Assembly: GCA_036244855.1 (NCBI GenBank)
Contig: BQKZ01001319.1
Coordinates: 50,597 to 102,451 of the forward strand
Origin: Temnopleurus reevesii
Lineage: Eukaryota; Echinodermata; Echinoidea; Temnopleuroida; Temnopleuridae
DNA: 51,855 bases
Direction of reading: 5' to 3'
Within the stretch, counting starts at the first letter, position 1. Each line of letters begins with the position of its first letter. Of this stretch, positions 12,501 to 27,500 are shown in pieces. The position numbers and the translations under genes are program-made. The notes below the pieces were generated by a model. The model was not told the DNA's origin. It saw nothing but the letters and a program-made list of their open reading frames with translations, and ran no database searches.

Positions 12501-15500
12501 TATTCAAACAAGAACAGCACCCTTATCCTTTAAAATTTAAAGTTCCTTTCATCATGCTAAGAATATAATTTGACTTCTTACATTTTTATTTAAGTAAAGA
12601 ATGCTCTGGGGAACAAAAATGGTATCACTCCCATCAGTTATACTTATATCATGTTTATACTGTTTATGCACAACATGCAAAGGGATTTAGCAAGCTTTCA
12701 AGACTTTCTACCTACTATCCCACTCTACCAGTTTGACAAATATGTTAATGACTATTCTCTCAAATGCAAATGCAAATTATATTTTTTTCTCTCTTTCTAA
12801 TTCAAACTAGTAAGATTCAGGTTGAAGTTTTCAATTTAATTTTCCTTTACTCTGCACTTTATAAACATTGTAAATTATAATCATTTACCTGTATCATTGT
12901 ATTGAAATGGACCACATATCTCCTCCTTGCAGCAGTGAACTTGACACTAGGTTTGCCAGCCCAGTAAGCATCATCGATGGTCTTATTGTTGCTACGGCTG
13001 TAAGTACACCAGCGACCTGTTGAATCATCAAACCACTTCCATGTGTGCGAGGCACCCTGTACAAAGATAAAAAATCAGTGCCGGCCATGAGGAAAGAGGT
13101 AAGGAATATTTGATAAACTGTGGATTCAGAAGACGTATAAGTTCAATAGGCAAAGTGTCTCCAAGATCTTGTTTCCCTCCATTCTTCTATTTCTATAAGA
13201 TCCCTCCGCTCATCATCCTACTTACAATTCACTCTCGACCCACATACGAAAACCCAATATGGGGACTGTACCTTCTCCTCCATTGCCCCTACACTGTGGA
13301 ATAAACTTCCATCTCACATCCAAAATGCAGAATCTGTTGAATCATTTAAATCCCTTCTCAAGACCCACCTATTCATTTAGATTTGTAGTACATTTTCAGA
13401 GGCGCACACAAAGTTAGTTTATGATTAAGTAGTTTGTTTTTTTATTGATTATGTATTGATTTTTTACCGGTATTATGATTAGACAGACCACCGGTGCGCT
13501 TTGAAACACTCGTATAAAGTGCTTCATAAATGTAATTATTATTATTAATATTAATGTGTTATGGTTAAAAACCATTGTATCAGGTGCAATAAAAATAAAA
13601 AGGAAAAATCGAAAAGCTTTTTCATGCACTGGGTGCGCAAATTGGGCTCATATATCATGTGAAAACCTCCATAAAGTAAACATGATGACACAAACAAAAC
13701 ATTTGCATATTGAACCTGTACCCACTCTATTTTGAAAGTACTTCCTTTTTTTTTGGGGGGGGGGGGAATTCAACATACCTAGTATTGACAATTGTTCTCA
13801 ACTAGCCCATTACAATGTCACTGATTGGTTGAAAATCATGTACAGGCTTATTTCATTTGGTTTTATCTCATTCTATTTATCAGTTCTTAAATCTGAAATA
13901 GAGCTTAATTTTTACCTCTTGTGCAACCTTCCTATTGCACGTGAGGACAGTCTTCTCATAGAGATCAATGAGTAGCAATGCAGGACCCATCCATCTGTAA
14001 CACAGAAATTAAAACAATTTATATTAATTTGGATGCAAAAAAAGTCATTGTGGAACATTTCACTGCCTCTTATCATATATACCAAAACCAATGTCTTCCC
14101 AAGAGAATGATTTCCATTATAAATGCTTGCTTTATATATACATGTATGTGGATCTTCCGAATCCATAACTAAAAGCAGGTTAAATGTAAGTTGTTACCTC
14201 ACTCACAAGGGTGTTGGTGGGGGTAGCATGGATCATTACGGGTCAACATGCGTTGTCATAAAAGTTCCCCTTTAATAATTTTCCATATTATTTATGATAC
14301 TTTGTTTTATGTATATGTATAATTTGTGTATATTTTGNCAATTTATATTAATTTGGATGCAAAAAAAGTCATTGTGGAACATTTCACTGCCTCTTGTCAT
14401 ATATACCAAAACCAATGTCTTCCCAAGAGAATGTTTTCCATTACAAATGCTTGCTTTATATATATGTGGATCTTCCGAATCTATAACTAAAAGCAGATTA
14501 AATGTAAGTTGTTACGTATGTATAACTTTACTCTAAATCTAGTGTAGATGTAATAGGGCTTCTCATCCCAATTGGTTCATCATTGGTCATGGCACTGATT
14601 TACAAGAATGGAGTTATCAAAGGACCTCAATAAAACAGTGAAAACTGGGGACATACTGAAGCTTTGAGTGACCTTGAAACTACATCTTGCACTGGCAAAC
14701 TGAAGATAAGCTTCAATTACAGCAATCCATGCATATTTACTTGGGGTTCAATGAGGGTTGTTTCTACCTTTGAATGCAAGATCAATCAATGATGAAAATT
14801 TTGATAACAGCAATTTTTTTGGTTGAAAAATGCTACAGAAACCTCATTGACAAAAATGTCCCTATGGTACCCTTTCAGTGAAAGGTGGTGCTTACAGAAA
14901 CAAATTAATGCTATGACCAATTACACAATTATCAAATGGAGAAGGAGGTTCATACTTTGGTGTTTTTGTTAGCTTCATCTTGGCCATCCACTTCTGTGCT
15001 GTGTAGAGCAATGTAATGAGGGTGTCAAGGATGTTAGATGCCTCCACTCTCTGGGCACATGCCATTCGGATCTCCTACAAATTAATAAAAAAAATATAAT
15101 GATATAAGATTTATGAATATATAAAATATACCAATATGTGTAATAGAGGAAAATTACTTCATTTGCAAGAAAAGTGAATTGGATAACATGAATCACAATT
15201 GATCTTCATGGTAGGAATGATATCCATCTCTGTACCAAGCAGAAACCATACATATGTCAAATCTCACTTGTATTATTATCATAATCCACATATATTCTCA
15301 ACTTTTTCTGAACAGATCCCAGAAAGACATTTTTGAAGTAGTTCATTTCTGTAATAATACACTAATAGAATAGCATATTATTGACAAAAATCACAGCAAT
15401 TTGAAAACAGAATCCATGACTAAATTGCAACTTTCCATGACTTCCTCTCTGACTCCCTCTCTGTCACAGTTGCCAAATTCCAAATTCATTATAGCCCCCA

Positions 15501-18500
15501 CCGCCCTTCGCAGCCTTACGTTTCACCCACTATCTTAATAGTGACATGTATATGTATTACTAGTAAAAGAGCTATTTCACAATCTGAATGCTTACAAAAA
15601 TTCATGATAAGTTCATCTTATCTTGATACAAATTACTTCTAGCCTCTATATTGCATAGATATATCACTAACCTCAAACAGTAGGCAAAGAAGATGAATTC
15701 TAGATGCCAAGCATGATGATAAACTCTCTATCACTTTGGTGTCAGATCCACCAGCTGAATCCGCCAGAATACTGGCAAAGTTATTGCACAACAACTGAGC
15801 ATTCTCTGAAATCTGTAACACAAGTAAATAGTTCAATAATGGGTAATGACCGGTGCTCATTTCAGTGAATTAATAAAATACCTATTTACTCGTACTTTCA
15901 AAGTAGGATGGATAAAATAACAATGTACATAAAATCACAATAGTAATGATGATTATAAACATATCTTTCAAAACTTCAATTTATAACTTACAGATACATT
16001 GTATAGATTTATTAATGAAATTATTTGAATCATTTTGTTTTCATTTCTCTGTTTATGATCCTGTTTCTGTTGCTAATATTTCTAGGAAAGAATTTTAATA
16101 AATGCATTGTAAGTAATAAATCTAATATCACATTTATATATCATTTAAAAGAAAACATTTAAGGATAAAGAAGAAGCTTAACATTAAAAAAAAACACACA
16201 TAGGAAAACTAACTTAGTAGACGACTGGACAGAAGGCAAGCTGAAATCATGTTGTAATCAAAATTCTTACCTGATTGATAACCATCTCCAGCATCTTGTC
16301 TCTCCATTCAGTGCCGTTTCTATTGTTAGCAACCACAAGGAGATCACACACTCTGTGAAAGCAAAGATGAACCAGAATGTTACATGGAGGTATGCATTCA
16401 TTCATTTAGTCTAATTCCAACATTAAAAATCTTACAGAAATAATGGAAGCATTTATTTATGAAGTGTCACATTAACCTTTCTGAGCTATAATTCACTAAG
16501 TTTCGCTTGCATTTAATACATAAAACAGATATTGAAAATTGGGAACTTGCTAGGATTATTTTTCTTTACTCTTTTATAACAGGGCATACATGTAGAATCC
16601 CTTCTCAAATAGAGCTTATAATTTGTACTTATTTGCATCTATATCCAGTTGGATCAACTTGAAGGGGATTTACTATATCAGACTTAATCTTTTTAAGAGA
16701 CTTTCTAGTAAGATAAAGACCAGAAAGGGAGAAGGCCTCTGGCCAAGCATACTGATTGCCCTGGAAATGTAAATCTATTCTCACCTGTAGACAGTTTCTG
16801 GTATATCATCAAGTAGTTTAAGACAGCCTGGCAGCATAGAATCCACAAACTCATTGAGTAAGGTCTTATCTAATGGAGCTTCCTCTGGAATCTTGTCCTG
16901 TTCCTCCATCAGCTTCTGTTTCCTCTCCTCTTCCTCCTTCTTCTTTCGCTCCTCTTCCTCTTTCTTTTTCTTCTCCTCCTCCTAAAAAGAAGTAAGTATC
17001 GAAATAAGAAAAAGAAACATCTCAGATTAAATAAAATGTCTCGGAAACCAAACATAAATATTTCTGAGATCACATTATTCCTTATTGAAAAAAACCCCAA
17101 TATTTCAATTCTTCCCCTTTTGTAATTGGACATTGTGACTAAACAATTCATCCAAAACCAAGACCACAATACTTTGCACAAACTTTGAGATAGTCTTCTT
17201 ACCTGCTGGTCTACTGGTGGCTGGATTGCTTCTCCCAGGGACAGAGCTATGGCTTGCATCATCTCTTCATCTTCACTCAATGCCTGTAAAGAAATATTAG
17301 TAAATAATACAATTCAGATAAAACACCTCCCTTTTGGCCATGACTAGAAACTTTGTATAGAACACTTGACCCTTTTTTACCTTCATGAAATCCTTATAAT
17401 TTATTTTAATTTTCATATATTTGACTCCACTAACTTTCTCATGATAGGTTTGTTATGTGCTTCAAATAAAAGTTGAAATATTGTTATAGATGTATACTAA
17501 ATAATCAACATACATTTGCTCTACATTTGCAAGAAATGAAAATCTTCATGAAAAACCATAAGTATGAAATTGATAAATGTAAGGAATAATAAATGGTAAT
17601 AAACTCCCAACTTCAATTTAAATTCAGTTTAGTTGATTATGCCTGTCAGAAGCTAAACAGAGCAGGCAAAATTATTATCATTTTCTCATTATCACTGGGT
17701 ATGTGTTACTGTAACTAATATTTCACCCCAAAAATAATATGTATGGGCATACAGAGACTACACCAAAGAAATAATCTGTTATACATCAAAATGAGCAATC
17801 ATGTATTTACCTGAGCGAGTCTAGGTGGATGAGTAAGGGCCCATTCTGCAGCTCTTTCTAAGGAAGTAGATTGCTGCAGAGCTTCTACAGCGTGTTCTCT
17901 TGGGAAGCCCATGTCCATCAGCTAGAATAAACAAACATTTAATTAATGTTTAATAAATGGAATAAAAGTAATTGGCATTGTCATGCTGCTTTTTTGTAAA
18001 TATTTGCCATGGCAACATGTATAAATACTGTGAAAGAAACATTTAACAAAGACATATCGGCTGTAAAAACATAAAATAATGTGCAAGCATAAACATGGAC
18101 TATATCATACAAATTCAATAAACAAATTTCTTTCAATATATAACCCAATTTCATCCTCACCTGTCTGATGTGTTCCTCATTGGGTTCAGCACGTGGCCTG
18201 CTATTGCATCGGCTCAACCCAGTCAGGAAACCCGACTCAAACAGCCCCCTCGTTGCCCTGCTGAAGCCAGCGGACCCTGAGGAGGTGCTAGCTCCACCAG
18301 CGGAGGAGCTCTCTCCAGAGCTGGTCCCAGGCTCCTCACTCTTGGCTTGCTTGACACGCTCCGCTATGACGGATTCCCCACGGACGATGTGGCAAAGGAT
18401 GGCTAGGAGACTCTCGGCTGTACGGTTACCCAGAGACTTGAGGGAACGGCAGCCCCACAGATTCATGATCACATTGAATGCAGACTGAAAGAAAGAGGAT

Positions 18501-21500
18501 AGGGGCATGTTAGATGGACATGTGGGAAACTCTGGCACCTTACTTTACACTTCCAAATTACCCAACTTAAAACACTAATTAATGAAACAAACTTTGTCTT
18601 ATGGCTACATTGAACATCACAATTCAATATTCTACTCGTATCCCTTTTTAACTATTAAAACAAATGTTATCTCAGCAGACTGTAAATTGGTATTTCTTTC
18701 CAGGAAGAGACCTAATGAATTCATTATAACCAATCATAACACTTGTTTGAAGGAACAAAGAAAGTTTGCTAATAAAAAGCAATTTATAAGAGCACAGGCT
18801 TGGTGGATATGTCTAAAAACATGATTCATTGGGAAAATAACCAACAATACCACGAGTTGCTAACGTAATGCTGTTTTTTTCCAGGTCTGATTAAGAAAAT
18901 TGATTCTTCATACCTTATGAGTGTTGATGAGAAACTGGACAGGGTTGAACGGTGTGTAGCCTGGAACAGTACCCTTGGCAGGCATTGAATGAGGAGAGTC
19001 TAACACTGACTCTGGATTCACTAACTTCTCAATTAGTGACAGCCATGCATCTATGAACTCCCCTGTCCCCTCTGGAAGAAAACAACATTTTTATATAATT
19101 GAGAATCAATGATAACAGACAAACATGTTGGTCACCATCAAATTCAAGCATACTGCATAAGCTTAAATTTTCTCAAGGGTTTTATTTTTTGGAGAATTTT
19201 GAAATCAGGAATTCCCTAGAATTCTAATTCATATGAATGCCTATGTACTTATGTACAATTATCTCACTAAATGTGAAAATAATATCTCTCTATTGAGTAA
19301 TAATATCTCTCTTACTGAGTAAAAAGATCTGAAATTCGCCAAAATATATGTACCCTTATAGTAATTCAATCATATAGAAACGTCATGTAAGGTACAGATT
19401 AATTCTTCTCTTTCCCATTTCTTTCATTGATACTTTTGTAATTCTATATGTTGTCATGAACTCTTGAAGCATACTGATTATAACAAAAACGTCTAATGTA
19501 AATAAACAAATTGGCTGAAAAAATGTCAAAATAAAATGTCATCACTCCATTCATTCTTTAAATGATCACTGCATCCTTCTTGAACCCCCCCTCCCAAATT
19601 AAACTTGAGGTACGATTTGAGAAATGACATATTTCTTACCTGGTAGGTCTGGGTGTTCCATGGATTCAGAAGCTCTCAGCTTACCACCCATAGTAACTGC
19701 CCAATGGAATGCACTGCAAACAATCAAGAGCACAATTTGATGAACCTGTAACATAATACTTCTTTTGTGCCAAGTAAACCATCATCCCCTTGAATATAAT
19801 TACTAGTCACCTAGTTGAAGGTACATACAGTGAACCTTGCCTAAGTCGAATCTGGAAGCACTGAAGAAATAGCTTTGACTTAGATAAAATTCAATTGCCA
19901 AAGGATGAAAAAGGGAACTTGAAATAACCTTCAACTTTGACTGTTTACATACAGCAAGATCGACTTGGGCAAGATTGACTATACAATACAATTTTGTTAC
20001 CAACAAAATATTTTCGAACAATCTAGTGTATGTAATATTTATATTTAATCTAATATTTTTAATGAACAATGGCATATTCTTATCTTAAAAAGAATTTCAC
20101 TCTAATTAATTATACTACATTATAAGTCTTGAATTATTCCTCACATGTGAATAATTACAGAGAAAAAAAAAGAAGTAAAATCATTATGTGCAAAACTTAC
20201 TCAAAGAGTGCTGCATGAGCTCCTGTGCTGACAAACTTCTGTAGCATGAGATGGTAGGGATTCTTCTTCTCATCAAACAGCATGGGAGATGCAAAGCTTA
20301 CAGCACAGATGTAGAAAGTTACCCTGGGTATGAATGAAATGAACGAGTTGAAATAAAACAAATCAACCTTAAAGCAATTGGTATTTGCTACGACATACAT
20401 CACCGAAACAATTAATAGCATAAATTGTTGATATATAGATTGACACTTCTTATAAAACATTCCTACACTTTGAATTTTAGTTCAATAAATATGGGAAAGA
20501 AAATTATATCTAACTGAATAGAAACTAGATGAATATTCGACCGCGCACGGTCTAAATTTATGCCTCCGCCATCACGCAATATGTACGGCTAGTTCCCTGC
20601 CATCAGAAATCAAAAACATTTTACAAATTTTGGGCACTGCAACCTTTGACCCCGTGAACTCAAAATCTCATCAGTTCTTCCTCACATGCTTATACATAAT
20701 TGAGCTACACACTGTAAGTTTGAAAGAAATTGGTTCAAGTGTTTCTGCACGGTGACCTTTGACCTTTGATCCACTGAACCCAAAATCTAATCAGATCATC
20801 CTCACATGCTTATACATACTTAAGACATGTTTGGTTAAAATCTGTATAGAAGTTCTGAACTTATTGCGGTAACAAGCTGTTTTTGGTGATTTTTTACAAG
20901 TTTTTAGCCCTGTGACCTTTGACCTTTGACCCATTGAACACAAAAACTACTAAGTTTATCCTCACATGCTTATACATACTTGAGCAAAGTTTGGTTAAAA
21001 TCCCTCCAGCGGTTCTGAACTTATCGCGGTAACAAGCTATTTTGGGTGATTTTTTACGAGTTTTTTGGCCCTGTGACCTTTAACCTTTGACCCACTGAAC
21101 CCAAAATCTATTCAGTTCATCCTCACATGCTTATACATACTTGAGCAAAGTTTGGTAAAAATCTTCACTGCAGTTCTGAACTTATTGCGGTAACAAGCTA
21201 TTTTTGCTGATTTTTTACAAGTTTTTTGGCCCTGTGACCTTTGACCTTTGACCCACTGAACCCAAAACCTAATAACTTCATCCTCACATGCTCATACATA
21301 CTTGAGCCAAGTTTAGTTAAAATCCGTCCAGCGGTTCTGAACTTATCACGGTAACAAGGTCCGGACGGACGGACGCACACACGGACAACCCGAAAACATA
21401 ATGCCTCCGGCACCACCTTACGGTGGCAGAGGCATAAAAATCTTGAATGTAGTTAAGCACACACTCTTACCTGAATTTTGGCAGTGGGCTAGCTGGTGGC

Positions 21501-24500
21501 GGAGTCCATGAAAGACTGTTTAGGAGTAGTTCCATGAGAACTTTAGCTGTATTCCTTGCTGCTTCTGATGGGGGACTAGGATTGGGATGTAGATGCTGTC
21601 TACTCCTTTGCCTGACCGACGATCCTACACAGAGCTTCACCAGCAGTCCAAACAACTCTGACAGTGCCTTCCCTAGTCTGGAGGGTGCATAGAGAACTGG
21701 CATGGCCTGCTTCACCAACTGCAGCATCTGAGCATTCGGCTTGGGCCGTGCTTTAGGGTCCTTGGTCCCCTCTTTGGAATCGTCTACCTCCATGGTCGAG
21801 AGGGCGTCGCTCACGTCCATGAGTGTGCTTGCTGATCCGATTACGGGATCAATATCACTAGTCCTTGCATTGCTTTCTGATTTACTGGTTGTAGCAGAGG
21901 CAGCTGAAGCTGTAGCTTCTGCAGAGTCTTTGGTAAAGTCCTTTGGGAGGAGCTTCTCACGTTCAAGCTTTCCAAGTTCACATCCCTCTGGGAGAGTGCC
22001 AGGAGTGAACAGAGCCAAGAGAACTATACTCTCCCAAACCAATGAAATGTAAAGATGACTCAGGTGACGTAAAACCTCTTGTCCAAGGTCTGAACCCCAC
22101 TGGTTTACTGATATCGTCCTCACATCGGTCTGTTGGGAGGAATGTCAAGGTATCAGCATGAGAGTGTATAAGCAAGTTGTTGGTAATAGGTGATATGGTG
22201 AAAACACATTAACAGAAGCATGAGATGTTGAAGAACAGTATCATCACTATTTTGAATACGTAACAGACATAAAAAATCTACATAAAATCAAATGAATGAG
22301 TGAAGAATCTTATATGTGACATATTCAATGAAAATTTACACAAATACTTGACTAGTAAAATAATCCCAAATTCATGAACTTTTAGTTAAAACACAAGTAT
22401 CAACTTTGTACAAGAAATTATGCTTAAATTACTTGAACATTCCCCCAGCACCCTCCCCCCCCCTTTTTTTTTCTTCTTTTGTTTGGCATTTCTCTTGAAT
22501 CATGAATCAGAAGCACCAGATATTTAAAAAAAAAAGAAAAGAAATGAAAAGTCCTACCTGTCCAACTCTGCATACATGGACGAGCATGGTGACATAGGAG
22601 TGAGCAGAGACCATAGCCCTGAGAAGTGGGGTGGTAGGAGCTCCAAGGGGAGCACCCGTGAAGTTTGGCGAGTTGACTAGCTCCCTGAGAAGGATGGATC
22701 CACCTGGAGGCTCCAGGGGAAGCTGGAGGGGCTTCAGGGCAGTGAGCTCTTCTTTCAGCATGAGAAGGCCCTCCTTCAGCACACCAGACTCTCTTGCAAG
22801 TGACTACATATGTAATGGAGAAAGAGGATTGTGAGCTGGTTTTCTCGTTTACTTTACTCCACCCTTCCACCCCCATTTCTCTTCTCCTATTTAATTACAA
22901 AAGTTGCAGCAATTTTTTCAGTGGCAACATTTTAACTATACTTTGACTTGGGAAGTCATGGGGATGGAAATTCTTTGTCAGTGCAATGAAATGGTATCTG
23001 ATATTTTTTTTAAACAAAAGAAAGCTCATATCATTAAATGATATCATTTATCTTTCAAAGAGTTTGAACCATTCTGTATTTATCGTTATCATTGAAAGCG
23101 CGTTATCATTGAGGGCACGTTTCCAACAAATGCATTTTCAAAAGGTCATCAAATAGTTTGAACTAGATGTAACTAGCAATATCTTATATCACACTTTCTT
23201 TAACGGGTTCATACATTTTTCTTCTCAACACATCCAAACTATCTCAATCCACCCCAATTCACCATGCTTTCTCTGACTGTCCTATAACATCTACCAAAGA
23301 CTTACCAGAATGGCTTTGCATACACTAGCAACAGACTGGCAGGCACTACTGGTGGGAAAGTCTATGGGTAGGTTTGGCAGTCTCAGGAATTTGAGCAGCG
23401 GTTCCAGACCACGATGACTGACAAATTCCCAGCAGTGATCGTCAGTCGCATTATTACACAGGATGGCTTCCACGAACTTCATCTGAAATGTAGAAATAAT
23501 ACAATTTATGATGAACAATTTGTATATAAAGTTTTCATGAGCAATATCATCTTCAGGCACATAACTACATCTAATTAGAGCTTTTAAATTTTCATGAGCT
23601 AAATAATTATCCATCTAGATTTACCATAATTGAATTAGTAGAAACTGATCTTGGTTCCCTTTAAGATTAATTTCTTCACGCAATGATTAATTGGATCTTT
23701 ACCCAAGCCTAAAATAAAAATATGTTGGCAATATAGCATTGAAACCACATTTACAATCAGCTAGTGCAAAGTTATTCTTTTTTTTTGGCAGTGAAAAAAA
23801 GCATATGGTGAATGAGTAGCTTAGAATAATAGGAAAGAGTGAAGAATAAGTGTACAAACAAAATGCACATTTCTTCCAATAATATAAGTGATTTCACTTA
23901 CCACATTGAGAATGTAGTCCATGAGAGGAACTGGAGTCTTTTCATTTGGGTCTGTGGATCTACATAATGAAAGAATGGAGATTTATTAAAAAGTGTGCTA
24001 TTATTGGTGTCCTTTATTCAACTAAATACTTCGTGCACACAGTTTTAAGTTTATCATATTGCTCTGTTATGCAACAATTTCAAATAAAGTCATATACCAC
24101 GAAAATCCACACATTATCTTACTTTTTGAAACATTGATGGAATATGATGAGTTGATATGGATGTTACACATGACATGCATGACTTGAATTCAGGAAAGAA
24201 CTCAAGACTCTTTGACATGTTATTGTGCATATTAATGTTGCATTGGCTTTTATCTCGTCAGTCTGTAAAGGCGACTGCAAGGGGAAAACAATGCATTGTT
24301 TCTTCCACGTTCATTCTAATCACCATCCAAATCTACCACTCACTCTTAGATTAATGGACAAAGAAACGGGACAAAGTAAACACTCCCCGGTCGAAGCTTT
24401 CACATTTGCTCGTGCACACTAAAAGGAAGTTTCCTGTCATACAGCAGACATGTTTGGCATATGTTCTACATTTCTTTGTACATTAAATGGAAAAGAAATG

Positions 24501-27500
24501 TTGTTTTATGCACAAAAGCCATTATAAGGGCTAGAGTAGGTGGTTGTTCAATTTGTCAAATTTTTGCCATTAAATTTTACAGTGGCTAACACAATCTTCT
24601 CCTTCCTATCAACAAATATCCATGTAATTCACTCTTTTTGGATGGATTGTGACCATTATTGTATCACCCATTATCCTTATCGTCATCATTGTTATCATTA
24701 TCATCATCATCAGTACCATCACCTTGCATTCAACATACTAAACTTGAACGCACACAATGTAACTTGGCTCTAACATAATTGATGTTGGCAAGTCACCACT
24801 ATCACCCCCATGAACCACAATCACAACCACTCCAAACTTCTACAAGCTGGCAATCAAACTTACTGAGGTTGGACGGGTGTGACCATCTTTGACTCCTGCT
24901 CCCTGACGGACGTAGGCACCTCATCTTCTTCATCCTCATCATCACTAGAGGTATCATCTCCATTGGTTGCCTGAGACTGATTTGATGCTGGTGTCTTTGC
25001 CTTTATCGCTGAACGGCTACACACAATGTTTGGGTTATGACCCATGTTGCATATATCTTCCATCAGCTAAGAAAGGTGAATTAAAAAAACAACATATAAT
25101 TAAACTTGGGTCAAATTCAAAGGTTCTGTACATTCACAGACTTTCATGACATAACTTACAGCATGATCTTTGACGAGGGCCAAGAAACATCTACAGTATA
25201 ATTCAATAAAAATTTTCAGGGAAGGGAGGACAAAATTTCGAATTGGCCTGCTTATCAATCTTCAATATTTATTCAATAGGTGCTTATAAAATCAGCCATT
25301 AATTGTAGTGATAAAAAAAAACCATGTGTCTTCAGAATATATATTGTAGGATAACAATAAAACAAACTGACCTTGATAATGGCACTCATCGCGTGATCCT
25401 TGAGAGAAGGTTGATGTCTCATCAATTCATCCATGGCACTACCTAGTGATGATGCAGTGTCACCTGCAGGTATAAACATATGTACATAATGTTCAATTCA
25501 CAGTGATGCTGACTTGTGCGCGTTTACAATCATGAATAATGCCTCAGGTACCACCATGTGGTGGCAATAGCATAAAAAGAGAAACATCAATAAAAAAAAA
25601 TATATATGTATAATTGTTGACAAAATACTATTTTATATTTGATTGATATCGATTCCAGATTCTATTGCATCTAGAATATGAACCTAATTGGAACTTCCAA
25701 GTTTGAAATGAGATAAACTTTATAAAATTGTTGTATTGAGTGTTTAAAAAAAAAGGTGGTCCCGTCTGCCACATAGAAAAACTTAGATGCATAAGAAATG
25801 CAATCTCATTCAACAGATAAATCATCCTGTTTTTGTGAGTCCATTCCCACTTTTAGGTGGGAACATGAACTCAAAATCTACTTTAGAAAATGCCCAAATA
25901 ATAATAATAAAAATATAGCTGGTACAATCAAATTTTCAGAGGCTGAATGAATACACATATAATTAAATCTCACCCAGTGCATCATTCGTCCTTCTTCTTC
26001 TCATCGCTGGCAGGTAGACTGGAGACAGAAGGACCTTGAAGAGCTTCTCAAATGGTTTGCACTGGTTGAATGCATCCAGACCCCTTGAGTTGAGGCATAG
26101 GGCACTGAAGATGTTTGGTAATGAACCCAACACCTCTTTGGTTGCAGGAACCTACATATAGAGTGAGAAAATATATTAATATTAATAATCAAATTCTAGC
26201 CATTACTATAAACAAAGTGATAGAGAAAATAGAGAGCATAAACCTAAATCCAAGAATAAAAGGTACAGAGAAATCCCCCCCCCCCCCCCCCCCCCAAAAA
26301 AAAGACACACATAAAAAAAAAACGTAGAGTAAGATATATTTTCTTCCACTCACAGAGATCGAATCTACCATATGTTATAGGATTTCGTTTGATGTACACA
26401 CCAAACATAAAAATAACCAATTTTGATTGCAGAAACTGTGACATGTTTATATCAAGTTTATTAACTCAGTAACCATATAAAAAAAACCTGATGGACCACC
26501 CACCTTTCAAACAAGATTATGTTATATAATTATTTAACGCCACTCAAAATTTTATTATACATCAGAAGTTAAACTATTGTTGAATGATCTCCAATCTCAT
26601 AACAAACAATACAATCAATTCCATGAAAGCCAACCAAATATCATTGAGCCAAAGAAATTTCTTTTTACTATTTCATGGTTTCACCTTATCTTACACAAGT
26701 TCAATTTATCATACATGAAATATATCTCTATTATGCAGAGCTAATATCATATACATGAACAAAACTTTGAAACTACTCACATCTTTGATGAGAAGGGCAT
26801 GCAGCATAACATCAGTAAGACCAGTGTCTTGTAGAGATGATAGTAGTGAGGGTTCTTGGAACACATACACTGTGACTAGCTCACAAGCTGTAGAGGACAT
26901 AAGAATCATTGTTCAAGAATTATCAATTAAAATAATAATAATAATAATAGATGCAATTTATAATGCGCCGAATCCATCCTGCTTGATGCTCAAGGCGCAG
27001 AATACATATGACTATAGTGCAAAATACATAATAAATCAACTGGACCATCAACTCATATCGAATAGTTAATCCTCTCACTCAAAAACAAAATAATTTATTG
27101 CATGTTGGTTCAAATCACTCCCTTTCTTTAAAATTACCCCATACTACTAATATTTTTTAACACGTTATTGGAACCTATAAAATTATAAATCTTTATTACA
27201 TCAAAATGGATCTATATTCCTATTTAGATCTACTTCCTTCAACATGGATTGTAGAATGGATTCTTGAGGAGCCATCTTCTAGATACCATGCAGGACTTTA
27301 AAAAAATATTTGTAAAGGCTAAATTCTTCGAAGTATCACATTCATCATAACTATTCACCTCAAATTCAGTAACTTTGATGGATGATTTTCATGACCAAGT
27401 TACAGTGGTAAACATCTACCATTACATATATGAATGTTACATGATATAATTGTGACTTATCAATAGAAGCTTACCAAGGAGAAAGAGTGATGCACTGTAG

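Noticed and set aside
18168..18488. Plus-strand open frame of 106 codons
   Set aside because: Antisense shadow of HUWE1 exon 30.
21741..22052. Plus-strand open frame of 103 codons
   Set aside because: It is antisense to the large HUWE1 exon 26, whose peptide matches the family along its length.
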